Positions 16,529 to 25,982 of a stretch of 64,000 nucleotides of DNA are shown here, piece after piece. The notes below the pieces were generated by a model that saw only the letters and a program-made list of their open reading frames with translations, was not told where the DNA came from and did not search any database. The position numbers were made by a program, and so were the translations under genes. The DNA comes from UBA4877 sp002399345 (lineage in GTDB: Bacteria > Bacillota > Thermoanaerobacteria > Thermoanaerobacterales > UBA4877), in the NCBI GenBank assembly GCA_036752905.1, contig DAIORT010000008.1, positions 17,957 to 81,956 of the forward strand. Direction: 5' to 3'. Within the stretch, counting starts at the first letter, position 1. The number at the start of each line of letters is the position of its first letter.

Positions 16529-17719
16529 TTATTTCTGTTCCTCCATTATATCTATTACCTCGGCATTGTTTGCCTCTTCCGGAAGCTCAATTACTATGTC
16601 CGGGTTACCATAGTCATAATACCTTACCGTATCGCTCATCACCATTGAGGACATAGGAAGCGGCTGGCCGGAAATCTCAAACTCCTGATTTAAATCCATT
16701 CTGACATACATCTTTGCACTCTGGATAAGATTGGTCTCCGGATCTATATAGTAGGTCATCCTACCGTGCATACCTTTAAACATATCTCCTATATTTTGTC
16801 CCTCTGTGATCTCCTCACCGGACTGTGCCATCATCATAGAATTCAATACATCGTTAATAAAACTCATATCATTCAGGTTTATAAATGTATCTATCCGCCT
16901 TACCTTTTTCCCATCTATGGTTGTCTCACCCATATCCTTGTATACCGTACTCTTATCTACATATTCCGTCTGATCGGGTGATATCTGTGGAATTTTATTT
17001 AAATCAGGCATGGCCTGGCCCTTTATGACCGTCCACCTCTCTTTTCCATTTTCATCCTTGGCTTTTTGATATGTACCATCCTTAAGTATATACTGTTCTA
17101 TGCTTTGGTCGGGCTCACCTTCTATAACCTGGTGGATTCCCGTTGCCATATCGAACTCCGTCTTAGTAGATAACTTCATAGTGATATCCTCCGGAATGTC
17201 CTTACCATTACCAAAAATTCTCACCACTGCATCATTGTCAAACCGAAATGTATCAGTATTCTGATTATTTACTCCCTCAACATACTTTTTTGCGGCATCC
17301 GAGTTTGTAAAAAGATCGTCTATTATTCTTTCCGCTGCCTCCGGTGTAACCTTTGAATTACTATCTGATACATCTGCGCCTAGCAGCCCATATTCTGCAG
17401 CATGCGCATATTCTTTTGCCGGGTCATCCTGCTTGTCATCCAATGATGAAAGGCCCAGAAAACGCGACAGGATTATTCCCGCAGTCTTGTATGTAAGCGG
17501 GTCCTCCAGCCCCAAGTTGTCTTTTGTATTGCCCTTCAAAATCCCGTTTTCCCGTGCATAGTCCACGTATGTTTTGCCGCCCAGATCAGTATCCGCCTTG
17601 TTTAAGAGCAGCTCCAGATAAGCGCCCTTGGTGACAGCCGCTGGCTGCTGTGCCATGGCTGCTACAGGAAGCGACAGTACCATAAGCAAAACCAATGTCG
17701 TTGATAAAACCTTCTTCAT
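16529..17719 (-). CDS. Secreted protein with S-layer-homology-like N-terminus
   Basis: 396 residues. The N-terminal MKKVLSTTLVLLMVLSLPVAAMAQ is a Sec signal peptide with an AMA-Q cleavage site. Residues about 30-140 resemble one or two weak S-layer-homology repeats (YVDYARENGILKG, PLTYKTAGIILSRFLGL). The rest (about 150-390) is beta-rich with repeated Thr/Lys strands and ends in PDIVIELPEEA, similar to the LolA-like/DUF6612-type extracellular domains often attached to SLH repeats. It probably sits in the cell wall; no enzymatic motif is seen. Confidence 0.6.
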   Translation of the reverse strand: MKKVLSTTLVLLMVLSLPVAAMAQQPAAVTKGAYLELLLNKADTDLGGKTYVDYARENGILKGNTKDNLGLEDPLTYKTAGIILSRFLGLSSLDDKQDDPAKEYAHAAEYGLLGADVSDSNSKVTPEAAERIIDDLFTNSDAAKKYVEGVNNQNTDTFRFDNDAVVRIFGNGKDIPEDITMKLSTKTEFDMATGIHQVIEGEPDQSIEQYILKDGTYQKAKDENGKERWTVIKGQAMPDLNKIPQISPDQTEYVDKSTVYKDMGETTIDGKKVRRIDTFINLNDMSFINDVLNSMMMAQSGEEITEGQNIGDMFKGMHGRMTYYIDPETNLIQSAKMYVRMDLNQEFEISGQPLPMSSMVMSDTVRYYDYGNPDIVIELPEEANNAEVIDIMEEQK

Positions 17720-17763
17720 TACAAACCTCCCCTTTCAAATCAATGTAATTTAATTATATCATA

Positions 17764-18948
17764 TTAAAAGTATCCTGAATACGGACTTCTCGCCTTTCTT
17801 AAAAACGCATATACAAGGCCTGTAATCAGTGCATCCGGAATAGATACACCGATGGGAATTTTTAAATCCAGTATAACATAGTAAAGAACCACACCTATCA
17901 TCCATGCGGCCATAGCCTCCACAGAAATGTTCGTATCTCTCATATCAGTCTTAAATATAAAGTAGTCTGTAACAAGCACAGCAAACAAGGGAGCAAAAAC
18001 AGAACCAATGGCATAAAGGAAGTTTTGATACTGGTCCATAGGAAATATAAGAGCTATCACCACGCCGACCGCACCCATAACCAAGGACAGCCGTCTTTCA
18101 TCCCCTTTTATTATGTTAGCTAAAGAAGATGCAGAGGAATAGACATCCAGGAAGGTGGTGGTAACAGTCGACATTATGACAATCCCCATTGCGATAACAC
18201 CCATTCCCGCCGCCAACATCACCTGTGTTGGATCATCTACACCATAGGCCAGGCCGGTTGCCAGGCCTATTATATACATCCAGGAGCTGCCCAGGAAATA
18301 ACCCGTCCAGGTGGCAATCGATGACTTTTTTTCCGATTCGGCCATCTTAGTATAATCCGACACCATGGGCAACCACGAGAGAGGCATTATAACGGCCGTT
18401 TCCACACCTTCCCCGAAGCTCATTCCACCCGCACAGTCTGAAGGAATACCCCCTTTAAATATCACATAGCTCATTACAAAACTGAAAATAAAAAGCATGA
18501 CAACGGCGATATTATTAATCACATTAAAACCGTAACTTCCGGAATAAAGCCAGAGTATAACCAATAAGCCCGTCACAATAACCCATAAATAATAATTGTC
18601 GAAGCCCCATAAATTATTTGAAATGGAATTTAATGATCTTCCGGCCACAATCAGCATAATAGCCGTCCAGCCCATGAGCTGTAAAACATTTAGTGCGGAA
18701 AAAAGATATGAACCGTACTTTCCAAAGGCATAACGTGTAGTCTCCATTGAACCGGCCTTTTCCCTATATCCTATGATGCCCGCTGGCACTAGAAAACTGC
18801 AGCCCAGGGCATGTCCTACAAGTATAGCCACCAGGCCGCTTTTAAAACCCATGGGAGCATATAGCGCCCCTGTCATAATCTCTGCCATTGATACAGCAGC
18901 CCCAACCCACAGCATAAACATGCTGCGGCTTGTAATCTTTGTTTTCAC
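17764..18948 (-). CDS. cytX: Putative hydroxymethylpyrimidine transporter CytX (NCS1 family)
   Basis: 394-residue NCS1 permease with about 12 membrane segments (GAAVSMAEIMTGALYAPMG, ILVGHALGCSFLVPAG, MPLSWLPMVSDYTKMAES). The NCS1 branch under thiamine-pyrophosphate control is known as CytX and proposed to import the thiamine precursor hydroxymethylpyrimidine. The TPP riboswitch and terminator immediately upstream support that branch rather than cytosine or allantoin transport. No other thiamine gene is adjacent. Confidence 0.88.
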   Translation of the reverse strand: MKTKITSRSMFMLWVGAAVSMAEIMTGALYAPMGFKSGLVAILVGHALGCSFLVPAGIIGYREKAGSMETTRYAFGKYGSYLFSALNVLQLMGWTAIMLIVAGRSLNSISNNLWGFDNYYLWVIVTGLLVILWLYSGSYGFNVINNIAVVMLFIFSFVMSYVIFKGGIPSDCAGGMSFGEGVETAVIMPLSWLPMVSDYTKMAESEKKSSIATWTGYFLGSSWMYIIGLATGLAYGVDDPTQVMLAAGMGVIAMGIVIMSTVTTTFLDVYSSASSLANIIKGDERRLSLVMGAVGVVIALIFPMDQYQNFLYAIGSVFAPLFAVLVTDYFIFKTDMRDTNISVEAMAAWMIGVVLYYVILDLKIPIGVSIPDALITGLVYAFLRKARSPYSGYF

Positions 18949-18973
18949 CTACATCACCTCCTGAATTATTTCC

Positions 18974-19004
18974 AAAATAAAAGGTGCCCCCAGCAGGGCA
19001 CCTT
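18974..19004 (-). terminator. Riboswitch-controlled terminator
   Basis: Nine-bp stem AAGGTGCCC / GGGCACCTT (18981-18989 with 18996-19004) followed on the minus strand by UUUUAUUUU. It lies between the TPP aptamer and the cytX start and is the likely attenuation output. Confidence 0.85.
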
Positions 19005-19010
19005 TTAACT

Positions 19011-19088
19011 TTCCTACGCAGGTATTATCCTGACAGGTTCAAGGGTCGGGAAATAATTCCCCTCTCAGCCGCAAAGGCTCCCCTAGTA
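19011..19088 (-). ncRNA. TPP riboswitch (THI element)
   Basis: The minus strand carries the conserved THI-box blocks in order: GGGGAGCC, GGCTGAGA, ACCCTTGAACCTG, GGATAATACCTGCGTAGGAA. Ligand binding should favour the downstream terminator and shut off cytX when thiamine pyrophosphate is sufficient. Confidence 0.96.
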
Positions 19089-19146
19089 TCCATCTATTCA
19101 ACTCTATATATATTATACACCATAAAAGTGAATATTAAAGATATAT

Positions 19147-21147
19147 TTATATGTCTCTTTTAATTATATCCGTTATAAGCAGATCCTGACCTCTCTGCCC
19201 AAAGGTAAAGGTCACTCCCTTAGCCGGGCCGTCCATTATTGTAAGCGGGCCGTTTCTTTCCGCATCCTTTCCGTTCAGCTTCAGTTTCCAGCGTTCATTG
19301 AGCTTAGGCTGGATCAATTTGCAAATTTTGGCCTTTTTGATCAAGGCTGGATCAGAGACCTGCTTCTTTGCCACATCATCGTCCCCCTGTGAGATATTGA
19401 ACACAAACTCCACCAATGTGTTATAGGCCGATGGATCGGTTTCATATTCCGTGAGCTTATAGCTGTCTTCCATTCTCTGCCATTTATCTACAAAATGACG
19501 CCGCGGCCCGCCGTTTCTTTCATCAAATATATTGTTTTTGTTGTCACTCACCCTGCCGGAATCGCCCCAAAGATTTAAGCTATCCAGGCCTGGCCCGTTA
19601 AATCTGAGCGTCCCGTTATTGTTCCTCCATTTATACATGGGAGGGCTCCATAAGGTCTTCCAACGATCATCTTCAAGCTTAAGCAGCGTATAATAAGGTC
19701 TGGGCTCCTTATTCCCCAGATATGCTGTGTCGGCTATAATCCCGATCTCCGGCAGTCCATCGCCGCCTTGTGCAGCCCGGCATCCGGTCACCGCCGAGGT
19801 AAAGATAGACTCCATAGAAAACTCATTGGAAAAAATAAGCTGTTTTTTGAGTGTACCCCTGTCCCACCAAAATATCTCATGGGCCTTCATAAGTCCCTCG
19901 CTGTAATAGTCAACAAAAGCAATACGATTTATTCCATTTATATTTGTCTTTAAATCTTTGCAAGACAATATGATACCATTCTCTTTTGCCCAATCCACAA
20001 ATTTTTCCCCATTAAAGTTTCCCGATTTTAAGTTTTTAACGTGGTTTTCCACAATATCCACAGCTTTATACACAGGCAACCTGTTGATAGCTCGTCTAAA
20101 TTCCACTTCCATGGACTTTTTCTGGGCTTTCTTATAGCACTCCTCCGCCATATCATAGTCGCCCCTGATTCTGAATACCTCACCCTTGCCGAAATAGGCC
20201 ATCGCGATGGTATGCGCATCCTCGGGCTTGCCGGAATGGAGCAGTCCGTCATATATATTGTAAGCTTTTCCTAGTTTATACGTATCCTTCAATATATCCG
20301 CCCTGAGAAGGGAAAATTCAGCATCCCCGAGATGACCGCCGGATAACTTTATACCGGAATCCACACTATCCAGGGCATCCTCATATTGCCCTGCTCTGTA
20401 TTGCGCTATCCCCAGATAATACCAGTAATAGCGGCTATTTGACATAGTCTTGACTTTATCCTCATAGTACTTAACCACTTCCGGATAGTAAACCTGATAA
20501 ACATCCGGCGCGCTCTCAAAATCCTTATCCCTCTCATTCCATCTCATCACCTTGACGTCGTATGCTTCTCCTGTATCTTTGGTCCAGAATGCTATTTCAG
20601 CAACATTGTCTTTGCCGTAATAGCCGTCCATATCCTCTACGTCTATCTTGTGATATGACGTCCTGTATATATTTTGCAGCGCGCCGCCTCTCCATGAAAA
20701 CACGTCAAGGGCATTACCGGCTGAAGAACCTATGGTCCAGCCAATGAGAATATCGGCCAGGCCGTCTCCCGTTACGTCGGCAACCTTCACGGTATCAAAC
20801 CCATAACCCTTGCCCACATCCGTCCATACCGTATTATAACCGCTGCCGCTCTTCTTTAAAAGCAAAGCTCCCACCCTACTCTCGTCCAGTCTGTATGTGA
20901 CCAGGTACTCGGGTTTTAAATCTCCATCCACATCCACCAGGTATACCGACGTGTTGTTTACATCCTCCAGTTTTGCCCCTTCGGGAATATATTTTGACGC
21001 CATCTTTTTATAGTCCGGTCCCTCGCCTCTTTTTTCCTTAGGGACAGATGGCGGCTTCATGGTGGCCCCGGGCATGGGTATATTGGAACAGCCTGACAAA
21101 AGCATTAGGATTAAAGCAAGTACCAGGCATATAATCTTTTTGCGCAT
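19147..21147 (-). CDS. Lipoprotein with VCBS/FG-GAP-like and TPR regions
   Basis: 666 residues. The N-terminus has a lipoprotein signal with lipobox LLSGC. Residues about 60-215 contain beta-repeat sequence with DVDGDLKPEYLV and DVTGDGLADILIGW, typical of FG-GAP/VCBS-like repeats. Residues about 235-360 contain TPR motifs (YWYYLGIAQYRAGQYEDAL, AYFGKGEVFRIRGDYDMAEECY). The C-terminal half is again beta-rich without a recognised domain. An outer-face membrane-anchored scaffold is likely. It lies just downstream of a histidine kinase gene and may share its transcript. Confidence 0.7.
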   Translation of the reverse strand: MRKKIICLVLALILMLLSGCSNIPMPGATMKPPSVPKEKRGEGPDYKKMASKYIPEGAKLEDVNNTSVYLVDVDGDLKPEYLVTYRLDESRVGALLLKKSGSGYNTVWTDVGKGYGFDTVKVADVTGDGLADILIGWTIGSSAGNALDVFSWRGGALQNIYRTSYHKIDVEDMDGYYGKDNVAEIAFWTKDTGEAYDVKVMRWNERDKDFESAPDVYQVYYPEVVKYYEDKVKTMSNSRYYWYYLGIAQYRAGQYEDALDSVDSGIKLSGGHLGDAEFSLLRADILKDTYKLGKAYNIYDGLLHSGKPEDAHTIAMAYFGKGEVFRIRGDYDMAEECYKKAQKKSMEVEFRRAINRLPVYKAVDIVENHVKNLKSGNFNGEKFVDWAKENGIILSCKDLKTNINGINRIAFVDYYSEGLMKAHEIFWWDRGTLKKQLIFSNEFSMESIFTSAVTGCRAAQGGDGLPEIGIIADTAYLGNKEPRPYYTLLKLEDDRWKTLWSPPMYKWRNNNGTLRFNGPGLDSLNLWGDSGRVSDNKNNIFDERNGGPRRHFVDKWQRMEDSYKLTEYETDPSAYNTLVEFVFNISQGDDDVAKKQVSDPALIKKAKICKLIQPKLNERWKLKLNGKDAERNGPLTIMDGPAKGVTFTFGQRGQDLLITDIIKRDI

Positions 21148-21194
21148 GATTTGTCACCTCCCGCTTTTAGTTGGCTTTATATAACCATATGTTA

Positions 21195-22580
21195 TCATTT
21201 TAACTCTCCCGCGGGAAGTTCGATTGTTACTGAGGTCCCCACCCCCGCTTTGCTCTTTATGCTTAATTTCCCACCGTGCAACTCGATTATTTCCTTGGAA
21301 ATAGCCAGGCCGATACCGCTGCCTGAATGCTTTGCCTGAGCGGTATAGAACTTCTCCGTGATATGATCTAAATTTTTACGTGGTATGCCTTGTCCTGTAT
21401 CTTTTATCACTATACTCACCATATCTGCTTCTCTTTGTGCATGAACATCAATGCTTCCCCCACTATCAGTAAACTTAAGGGAGTTATCCAATATATTAAT
21501 CAGCACCTGTTTAAGTCTGTTAAAATCACCCTTAATGGGCGGCATATCATCTATGTCCGTTGCAATCGATATGCCCAGCCGCTGTGCTCTCGGCCGCATC
21601 TGATCCACAGTGGAGTCTATAAGGCCTTTAAGATCCAGCGAAGCAACCGCCAGGGTCATATTATCCGACTGCAGGCGGCTGAAATCCAGCAAGCTGTTCA
21701 CCAGCACGGTAAGCCGGTCCGTCTCCTTCTCTATGATTCCTAAGCCTTTATCAAGCAGCTCTTTGTCCGCCCCCTCTTTTAAGGTCACCGACCATCCTTT
21801 GATTGACGTCAGCGGGGTCCTTATCTCATGGGAAATAGAGCTGATAAAATCATTCTTCATAGCATCCAACTTGCCCAGCTCCGCCGCGGTCTGGTTTAAT
21901 GTTTCGGCCAGTCTGCCTACCTCGTCATCATATCTCTTGTTGAGCCTTATCTTGAAATCACCGCCGCTTATCTTTTCGGCCGCCGCCGTTATCTCTTTGA
22001 GCGGCCGTGTAAGTGTGCCGGAGATCAATATGCCTGCCACCGCTACCAAGGCAACCACTGCGATTCCAGTCTCTATAAATAGTACAAGTACTTTATGCAT
22101 CACATCCTCCACACCGCCCAGCGATGTCACAAACCGTACTACACCCACCACCTTACCGTCTCTAAGGAGAGGTGAGGAAACCGCCATGACATTTTCACCG
22201 GTACCGAGATAATCACCTTGGTATGTCCCTATCTTACCTTTTTTAGCATCCTTTATATCCTGGGCCTCTACATAGCGGAAATTACCTATGGAGTCACCCA
22301 GCACGACACCGGAGCTATTCATCACCTGCACCTCTGCATTGGAAACCTGCGCAAAGTCATCGGAGATGTCCCGGGCCGCATATTCCAGCTTACTGTCCGA
22401 CATATAATTTTTAAAGAAATTATCCGCCAGCTGAGCCTGTTGTATAAGTACATCCCTTATGTTTCCAATATAATACTGCCATATCGATTCGGCCATTACG
22501 GCCTCCAACATAACTATCGCAATGATAGTAAGGAGGATATAGGTTGATACCAGCCTTCCCCTTATTCCTTTAAACATCAT
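21195..22580 (-). CDS. Sensor histidine kinase, PhoR/ResE type
   Basis: 461 residues: an N-terminal membrane helix, an extracytoplasmic sensing region (about 35-165), a second helix (about 168-190), HAMP (about 190-240), HisKA with SHEIRTPLTSIKGW (phosphorylated His), and HATPase_c with the N-box LINILDNSLKF and G-boxes DTGQGIP and SGIGLAIS. It partners the response regulator, whose coding end overlaps its start by 11 bp. The stimulus is unknown; the downstream lipoprotein and upstream NlpC/P60 gene suggest an envelope theme. Confidence 0.93.
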   Translation of the reverse strand: MMFKGIRGRLVSTYILLTIIAIVMLEAVMAESIWQYYIGNIRDVLIQQAQLADNFFKNYMSDSKLEYAARDISDDFAQVSNAEVQVMNSSGVVLGDSIGNFRYVEAQDIKDAKKGKIGTYQGDYLGTGENVMAVSSPLLRDGKVVGVVRFVTSLGGVEDVMHKVLVLFIETGIAVVALVAVAGILISGTLTRPLKEITAAAEKISGGDFKIRLNKRYDDEVGRLAETLNQTAAELGKLDAMKNDFISSISHEIRTPLTSIKGWSVTLKEGADKELLDKGLGIIEKETDRLTVLVNSLLDFSRLQSDNMTLAVASLDLKGLIDSTVDQMRPRAQRLGISIATDIDDMPPIKGDFNRLKQVLINILDNSLKFTDSGGSIDVHAQREADMVSIVIKDTGQGIPRKNLDHITEKFYTAQAKHSGSGIGLAISKEIIELHGGKLSIKSKAGVGTSVTIELPAGELK

Positions 22581-23262
22581 TTTCCCCCATTACAAATCGA
22601 TACCCGACACCCCATACGGTGGCTATATATTTGGGATGAGCGGGATCATCATTAAGTTTCTCCCTAAGTCTTCGTATATGAACGTCTATGGTCTTTGTGT
22701 CCCCATAAAAATTCGTATCCCACAGCCGACTCAGTATCTCATCCCGCGATACCACATCGCCGCCGGCAGTAAGCAGCAGCATGAAAAGCTCATATTCTTT
22801 GTTTGTAAGCTCGATATTCTTGCCGCCTACGGTGACTCTTCTCTTGTTGGTATCAACGGTTACGTCATTAACCTTAATCTTCTTTGCAGGGCTTTTTCTC
22901 CTCATCCGCCGCAAGACGGCCTTAACCCGAGCCGTGAGTACCGACGGATTGAAAGGCTTTACAACATAGTCATCCGCCCCCAGCTGAAGTCCCGTCACTT
23001 TATCCGTATCCTGGCCCTTAGCAGTAAGCATGATAATGGCCGTACCCGGACGCTGTACCTGCACCCTTTTACAAACCTCATAACCGTCGATCCCTGGAAG
23101 CATAATATCAAGGACTATAAGATCCACGGGACTGAGCCGAAGTTTATCCAACGCCTCTTCCCCTGTCGCAGCCTCAATAACATTAAAACCGTCCCTCTTG
23201 AGGTTGATTATTATAAACTCTCTTATAGAGTCCTCGTCCTCTACCACCATGATGTTATCCAT
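22570..23262 (-). CDS. OmpR-family response regulator
   Basis: 230 residues: a receiver domain with acidic pocket VEDED, the phospho-Asp in VLDIMLPGIDG, a Thr/Ser switch in MLTAKG and Lys in VVKPF, followed by a winged-helix DNA-binding domain (LTNKEYELFMLLLTAGGDVVSRDEIL .. DVHIRRLREKL). It overlaps the histidine kinase gene, so the pair is translated together. Confidence 0.95.
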   Translation of the reverse strand: MDNIMVVEDEDSIREFIIINLKRDGFNVIEAATGEEALDKLRLSPVDLIVLDIMLPGIDGYEVCKRVQVQRPGTAIIMLTAKGQDTDKVTGLQLGADDYVVKPFNPSVLTARVKAVLRRMRRKSPAKKIKVNDVTVDTNKRRVTVGGKNIELTNKEYELFMLLLTAGGDVVSRDEILSRLWDTNFYGDTKTIDVHIRRLREKLNDDPAHPKYIATVWGVGYRFVMGENDV

Positions 23263-23301
23263 GCCCCATCCCCCTCATTTGTTTTTTATTATTATTATCG
23301 T

Positions 23302-24678
23302 TTAGTCTTGTATTACCAATGCCGATGTAAGATGGCCTAAAAAAGTCTGCCCGTCGCTTCTGGGAAGATCCACTCCAGTAACCGCGACCTCCATGGCAGG
23401 CGCAGAAACATAGCCCCCCTGCCCGGTCTTTTTGCCATATGTGGCAAAATCGTGTATTATATAATTCCGTCCTTCTACCCTGCCAAGGTACAGCATGGTG
23501 TGGCCGGGCATATATAATAAAGCTCCCGGTTTTAGATCCGTGAGTACGGTTGTTTTCTCCGCATCAGATTTATTCTTAAGGTCGTACTTAATGGCATACA
23601 TCTCTTCCTGCTCACCTGTATTGCGGGGAAGCTCAAACCCAAATGATAAAAATATGTCCTGCAAAAACGATGAGCAGTCGTGGCCGCCCGACCTACCTCC
23701 CCAATCATACCTGTCGCCTTGCATTTTGAATGCCTGTCTTATGATATTCGCCCGGGTATAAGGCATATAGCCGACTGTCACATCCTCATGGCTGGGTATC
23801 ATGGCCTTCTTTATCTCCAGCCGTCCTTTTGCATCCCTTAGAGGCATCAGAACGGTGAGGTTACCTTGACCGGCCTGGCCGTCTAAGTCGGCAGGCGGAT
23901 TAACTACCAGCGGCAATCTGACACCCATCTCCAAGGAAACATTGGATACAGCCTCATTATGGGGGCTGTGTCCCGTCTTTACATGATTTCCCGTAACCAC
24001 CGCAAAGGGCTTTACACCGGCAAAGTGTAAAACATGTTTTTTATCTCTTATGGCTACGTCACCGGCCGCTACCCAGCCGCGATAGCTTGCGGCCTGGCAA
24101 AAGTACCACTTTCCGTCCAAGCTTGTATGGAGTACAGCCATCGGCGTACCTAAATGCAGCGATGTCTCCTGCAGGCTGTCAAACTCAATATCCCCGGGTT
24201 CGCTCATCAGTAATTCATCCGTAGGAAAGCTCCTCATATTCGTACGATTAACCGTAAGCCCAAATCTTACGGGATTTACCTTCTTTATATCCTTCAGATT
24301 CCTATTTTCAAGCAAAGAATTAAAATAACTTTCTTTAAGCTTATGTCCTGCTATATTATACTGCGGCATACGGGGCAGTTTATACTCTTTTATCTTCTCT
24401 CTCAATTCCTGATGTGTCAATACATTTGGATAACTTTCCAAATCAGCCACTGCATTCACTGACTTCCTTATATTTCCATTATAATTCTCTATCTCCTTTT
24501 GTGTCATGATAACCTTATCTGCATCATCCAGCTTGTTTGCCCAAAAACCGGGATAGAGCATCTCCTCCGTAACATTGGGTATATCCCCCTTTTGTTTCGG
24601 CCCTTGTACCGAAGTAAACCCACAGGCAAAAGTAAAAACTACAGCCGTTAGAAGAGCAATAAGTCGCCAGCTTTTCAT
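23302..24678 (-). CDS. NlpC/P60 cell-wall hydrolase with SH3 regions
   Basis: About 458 residues. The N-terminal lipoprotein-like signal is MKSWRLIALLTAVVFTFACG. SH3-type wall-binding regions occupy about 130-290. The catalytic NlpC/P60 domain lies at about 315-455, with Cys in GGHDCSSFLQD, His in MPGHTMLYLG and a polar third residue in IIHDFATYG. The layout matches SH3-NlpC/P60 endopeptidases that cut gamma-D-Glu-diamino acid links in murein peptides. The ATG at 24678, with GGGGG seven bases upstream, is preferred over the TTG at 24699. Confidence 0.85.
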   Translation of the reverse strand: MKSWRLIALLTAVVFTFACGFTSVQGPKQKGDIPNVTEEMLYPGFWANKLDDADKVIMTQKEIENYNGNIRKSVNAVADLESYPNVLTHQELREKIKEYKLPRMPQYNIAGHKLKESYFNSLLENRNLKDIKKVNPVRFGLTVNRTNMRSFPTDELLMSEPGDIEFDSLQETSLHLGTPMAVLHTSLDGKWYFCQAASYRGWVAAGDVAIRDKKHVLHFAGVKPFAVVTGNHVKTGHSPHNEAVSNVSLEMGVRLPLVVNPPADLDGQAGQGNLTVLMPLRDAKGRLEIKKAMIPSHEDVTVGYMPYTRANIIRQAFKMQGDRYDWGGRSGGHDCSSFLQDIFLSFGFELPRNTGEQEEMYAIKYDLKNKSDAEKTTVLTDLKPGALLYMPGHTMLYLGRVEGRNYIIHDFATYGKKTGQGGYVSAPAMEVAVTGVDLPRSDGQTFLGHLTSALVIQD

Positions 24679-24780
24679 CAATATACCCCCAATTCTCAAT
24701 ATAAATTTAACACACTCACTGTGTTTTTAAAACCTTATGTATATAATATACAAAATATATAGAGAGAATATAACGGGTAT

Positions 24781-24816
24781 AAAAAACAACGCCGTCCAAA
24801 ATTAATTGGCCGGCGT
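24781..24816 (-). terminator. Terminator of psuG
   Basis: Stem ACGCCG-T-CCAA / TTGG-C-CGGCGT with one T.C mismatch, followed on the minus strand by TTGTTTTTTATA. It sits about 20 bp past the psuG stop codon. Confidence 0.8.
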
Positions 24817-24836
24817 AATAATAAAACAGGATTGCC

Positions 24837-25769
24837 CTAATGCATTGCACTAATCGCGTTATAGGCAACGGCTATCTCGGCACCGAGACAGGCATTGTTA
24901 TAAACAAGATGCATATTTGCTTCCAGGCTGCTTCCCTTTGTTTCTTCAACTATATATGATAATAAATAAGGAGTAACATCCTTGCCGTGAACATTCTCCT
25001 CTTTCGCTTTTTGTATCGCTTTGTCAATCATTGAATCAATATATGATTTGTCCATGGAATACTTTTCGGGAATGGGATTTGTCACCAGGATTCCACCCTT
25101 AAGCCCCAAATCATCCTTAGCCTTGACCATCTTCGCAATATCAGCCGGCGAGTCCATCCTAAGCTGCAGCTTATAATCGCTCTCCCTTGTAAAGAACTGT
25201 GGCAGGGTATCGGTTTTATAACCGACAACAGGTACACCCTTCGTTTCCAAATATTCCAGTGTACGCGGCAAATCCAGAATCGACTTGGCTCCTGCGCATA
25301 TCACCGTTACACCCGTCTGGGCCAATTCTTCCAGGTCTGCCGATACATCCATGGTCTCTTCATATCCACGGTGTACCCCTCCTACGCCTCCTGTAACAAA
25401 GAATTTTATCCCTGCCATTTGAGCGCAGATCATAGTTGCCGCCACTGTGGTAGCACCTGTTTCCTTACCGGCTATTACCGCAGCCATATCCCTGCGGGAA
25501 ACCTTTTTTATGTTCTTCGCTGTCGCGAGGAGCATGAGCTCATCTTTATCTATTCCAATCTTAATTCTGCCATTTATAATAGCTATCGTAGCAGGCACTG
25601 CGCCGGCATCCCTTATTATTTTCTCACACTCGTTCGCCGTCTTTACATTCTGGGGATAAGGCATCCCATGGGAAATGATAGTAGATTCCAGCGCCACAAC
25701 GGCTTTGCCTCTTTTAAGCCCCTCATCCACCTCTTTATTAAAATCAATATACTTATTAAAATCTGCCAC
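24837..25769 (-). CDS. psuG: Pseudouridine-5'-phosphate glycosidase
   Basis: Cleaves pseudouridine 5'-phosphate to uracil and ribose 5-phosphate in RNA-nucleoside salvage. Family hallmarks are ALESTIISHGMPYPQN, the central TGGVGGVHRG and the C-terminal ANMHLVYNNACLGAEIA. The start is GTG at 25769, preceded by GAAGGAGG and a 7-bp spacer; the longer frame starting at 25829 is upstream sequence. About 310 residues, normal. The usual partner kinase psuK is not adjacent. Confidence 0.95.
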   Translation of the reverse strand: MADFNKYIDFNKEVDEGLKRGKAVVALESTIISHGMPYPQNVKTANECEKIIRDAGAVPATIAIINGRIKIGIDKDELMLLATAKNIKKVSRRDMAAVIAGKETGATTVAATMICAQMAGIKFFVTGGVGGVHRGYEETMDVSADLEELAQTGVTVICAGAKSILDLPRTLEYLETKGVPVVGYKTDTLPQFFTRESDYKLQLRMDSPADIAKMVKAKDDLGLKGGILVTNPIPEKYSMDKSYIDSMIDKAIQKAKEENVHGKDVTPYLLSYIVEETKGSSLEANMHLVYNNACLGAEIAVAYNAISAMH

Positions 25770-25982
25770 TATTTTTCCTCCTTCATACCGGTAGTTTGCA
25801 AATAGCCTTAGTTCTCTAGCCAGGACCAAACTTTATTTTGTAAAAGCACTGTTTTCAAAATCATCTTAAACATTTAATATTATATAGTAAGGTTATATAA
25901 TAATCAATCTTAGGATCGTAAGCTATGGGTAGATAAAGGCCTAAGCTTACTACTTCCAATGGTACTGGGCAGCTTACCGCCT
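25770..25982. other. Intergenic region between psuG and the ClC gene, no gene seen
   Basis: The psuG leader lies at the left edge. From about 25920 to 25980 there are short inverted repeats around the palindrome TAAGCTTA and a second copy of AAGCTTAC/GTAAGCT. Its role is unknown; it could be a weak terminator for the ClC gene. A short resemblance to 5S rRNA was considered and not accepted. Confidence 0.3.

Noticed and set aside
25925..25982. Short resemblance to the middle of 5S rRNA (AAGCTGCCCAGTACC)
   Set aside because: The match covers only about 15 bases and the flanking 5S helices are absent.
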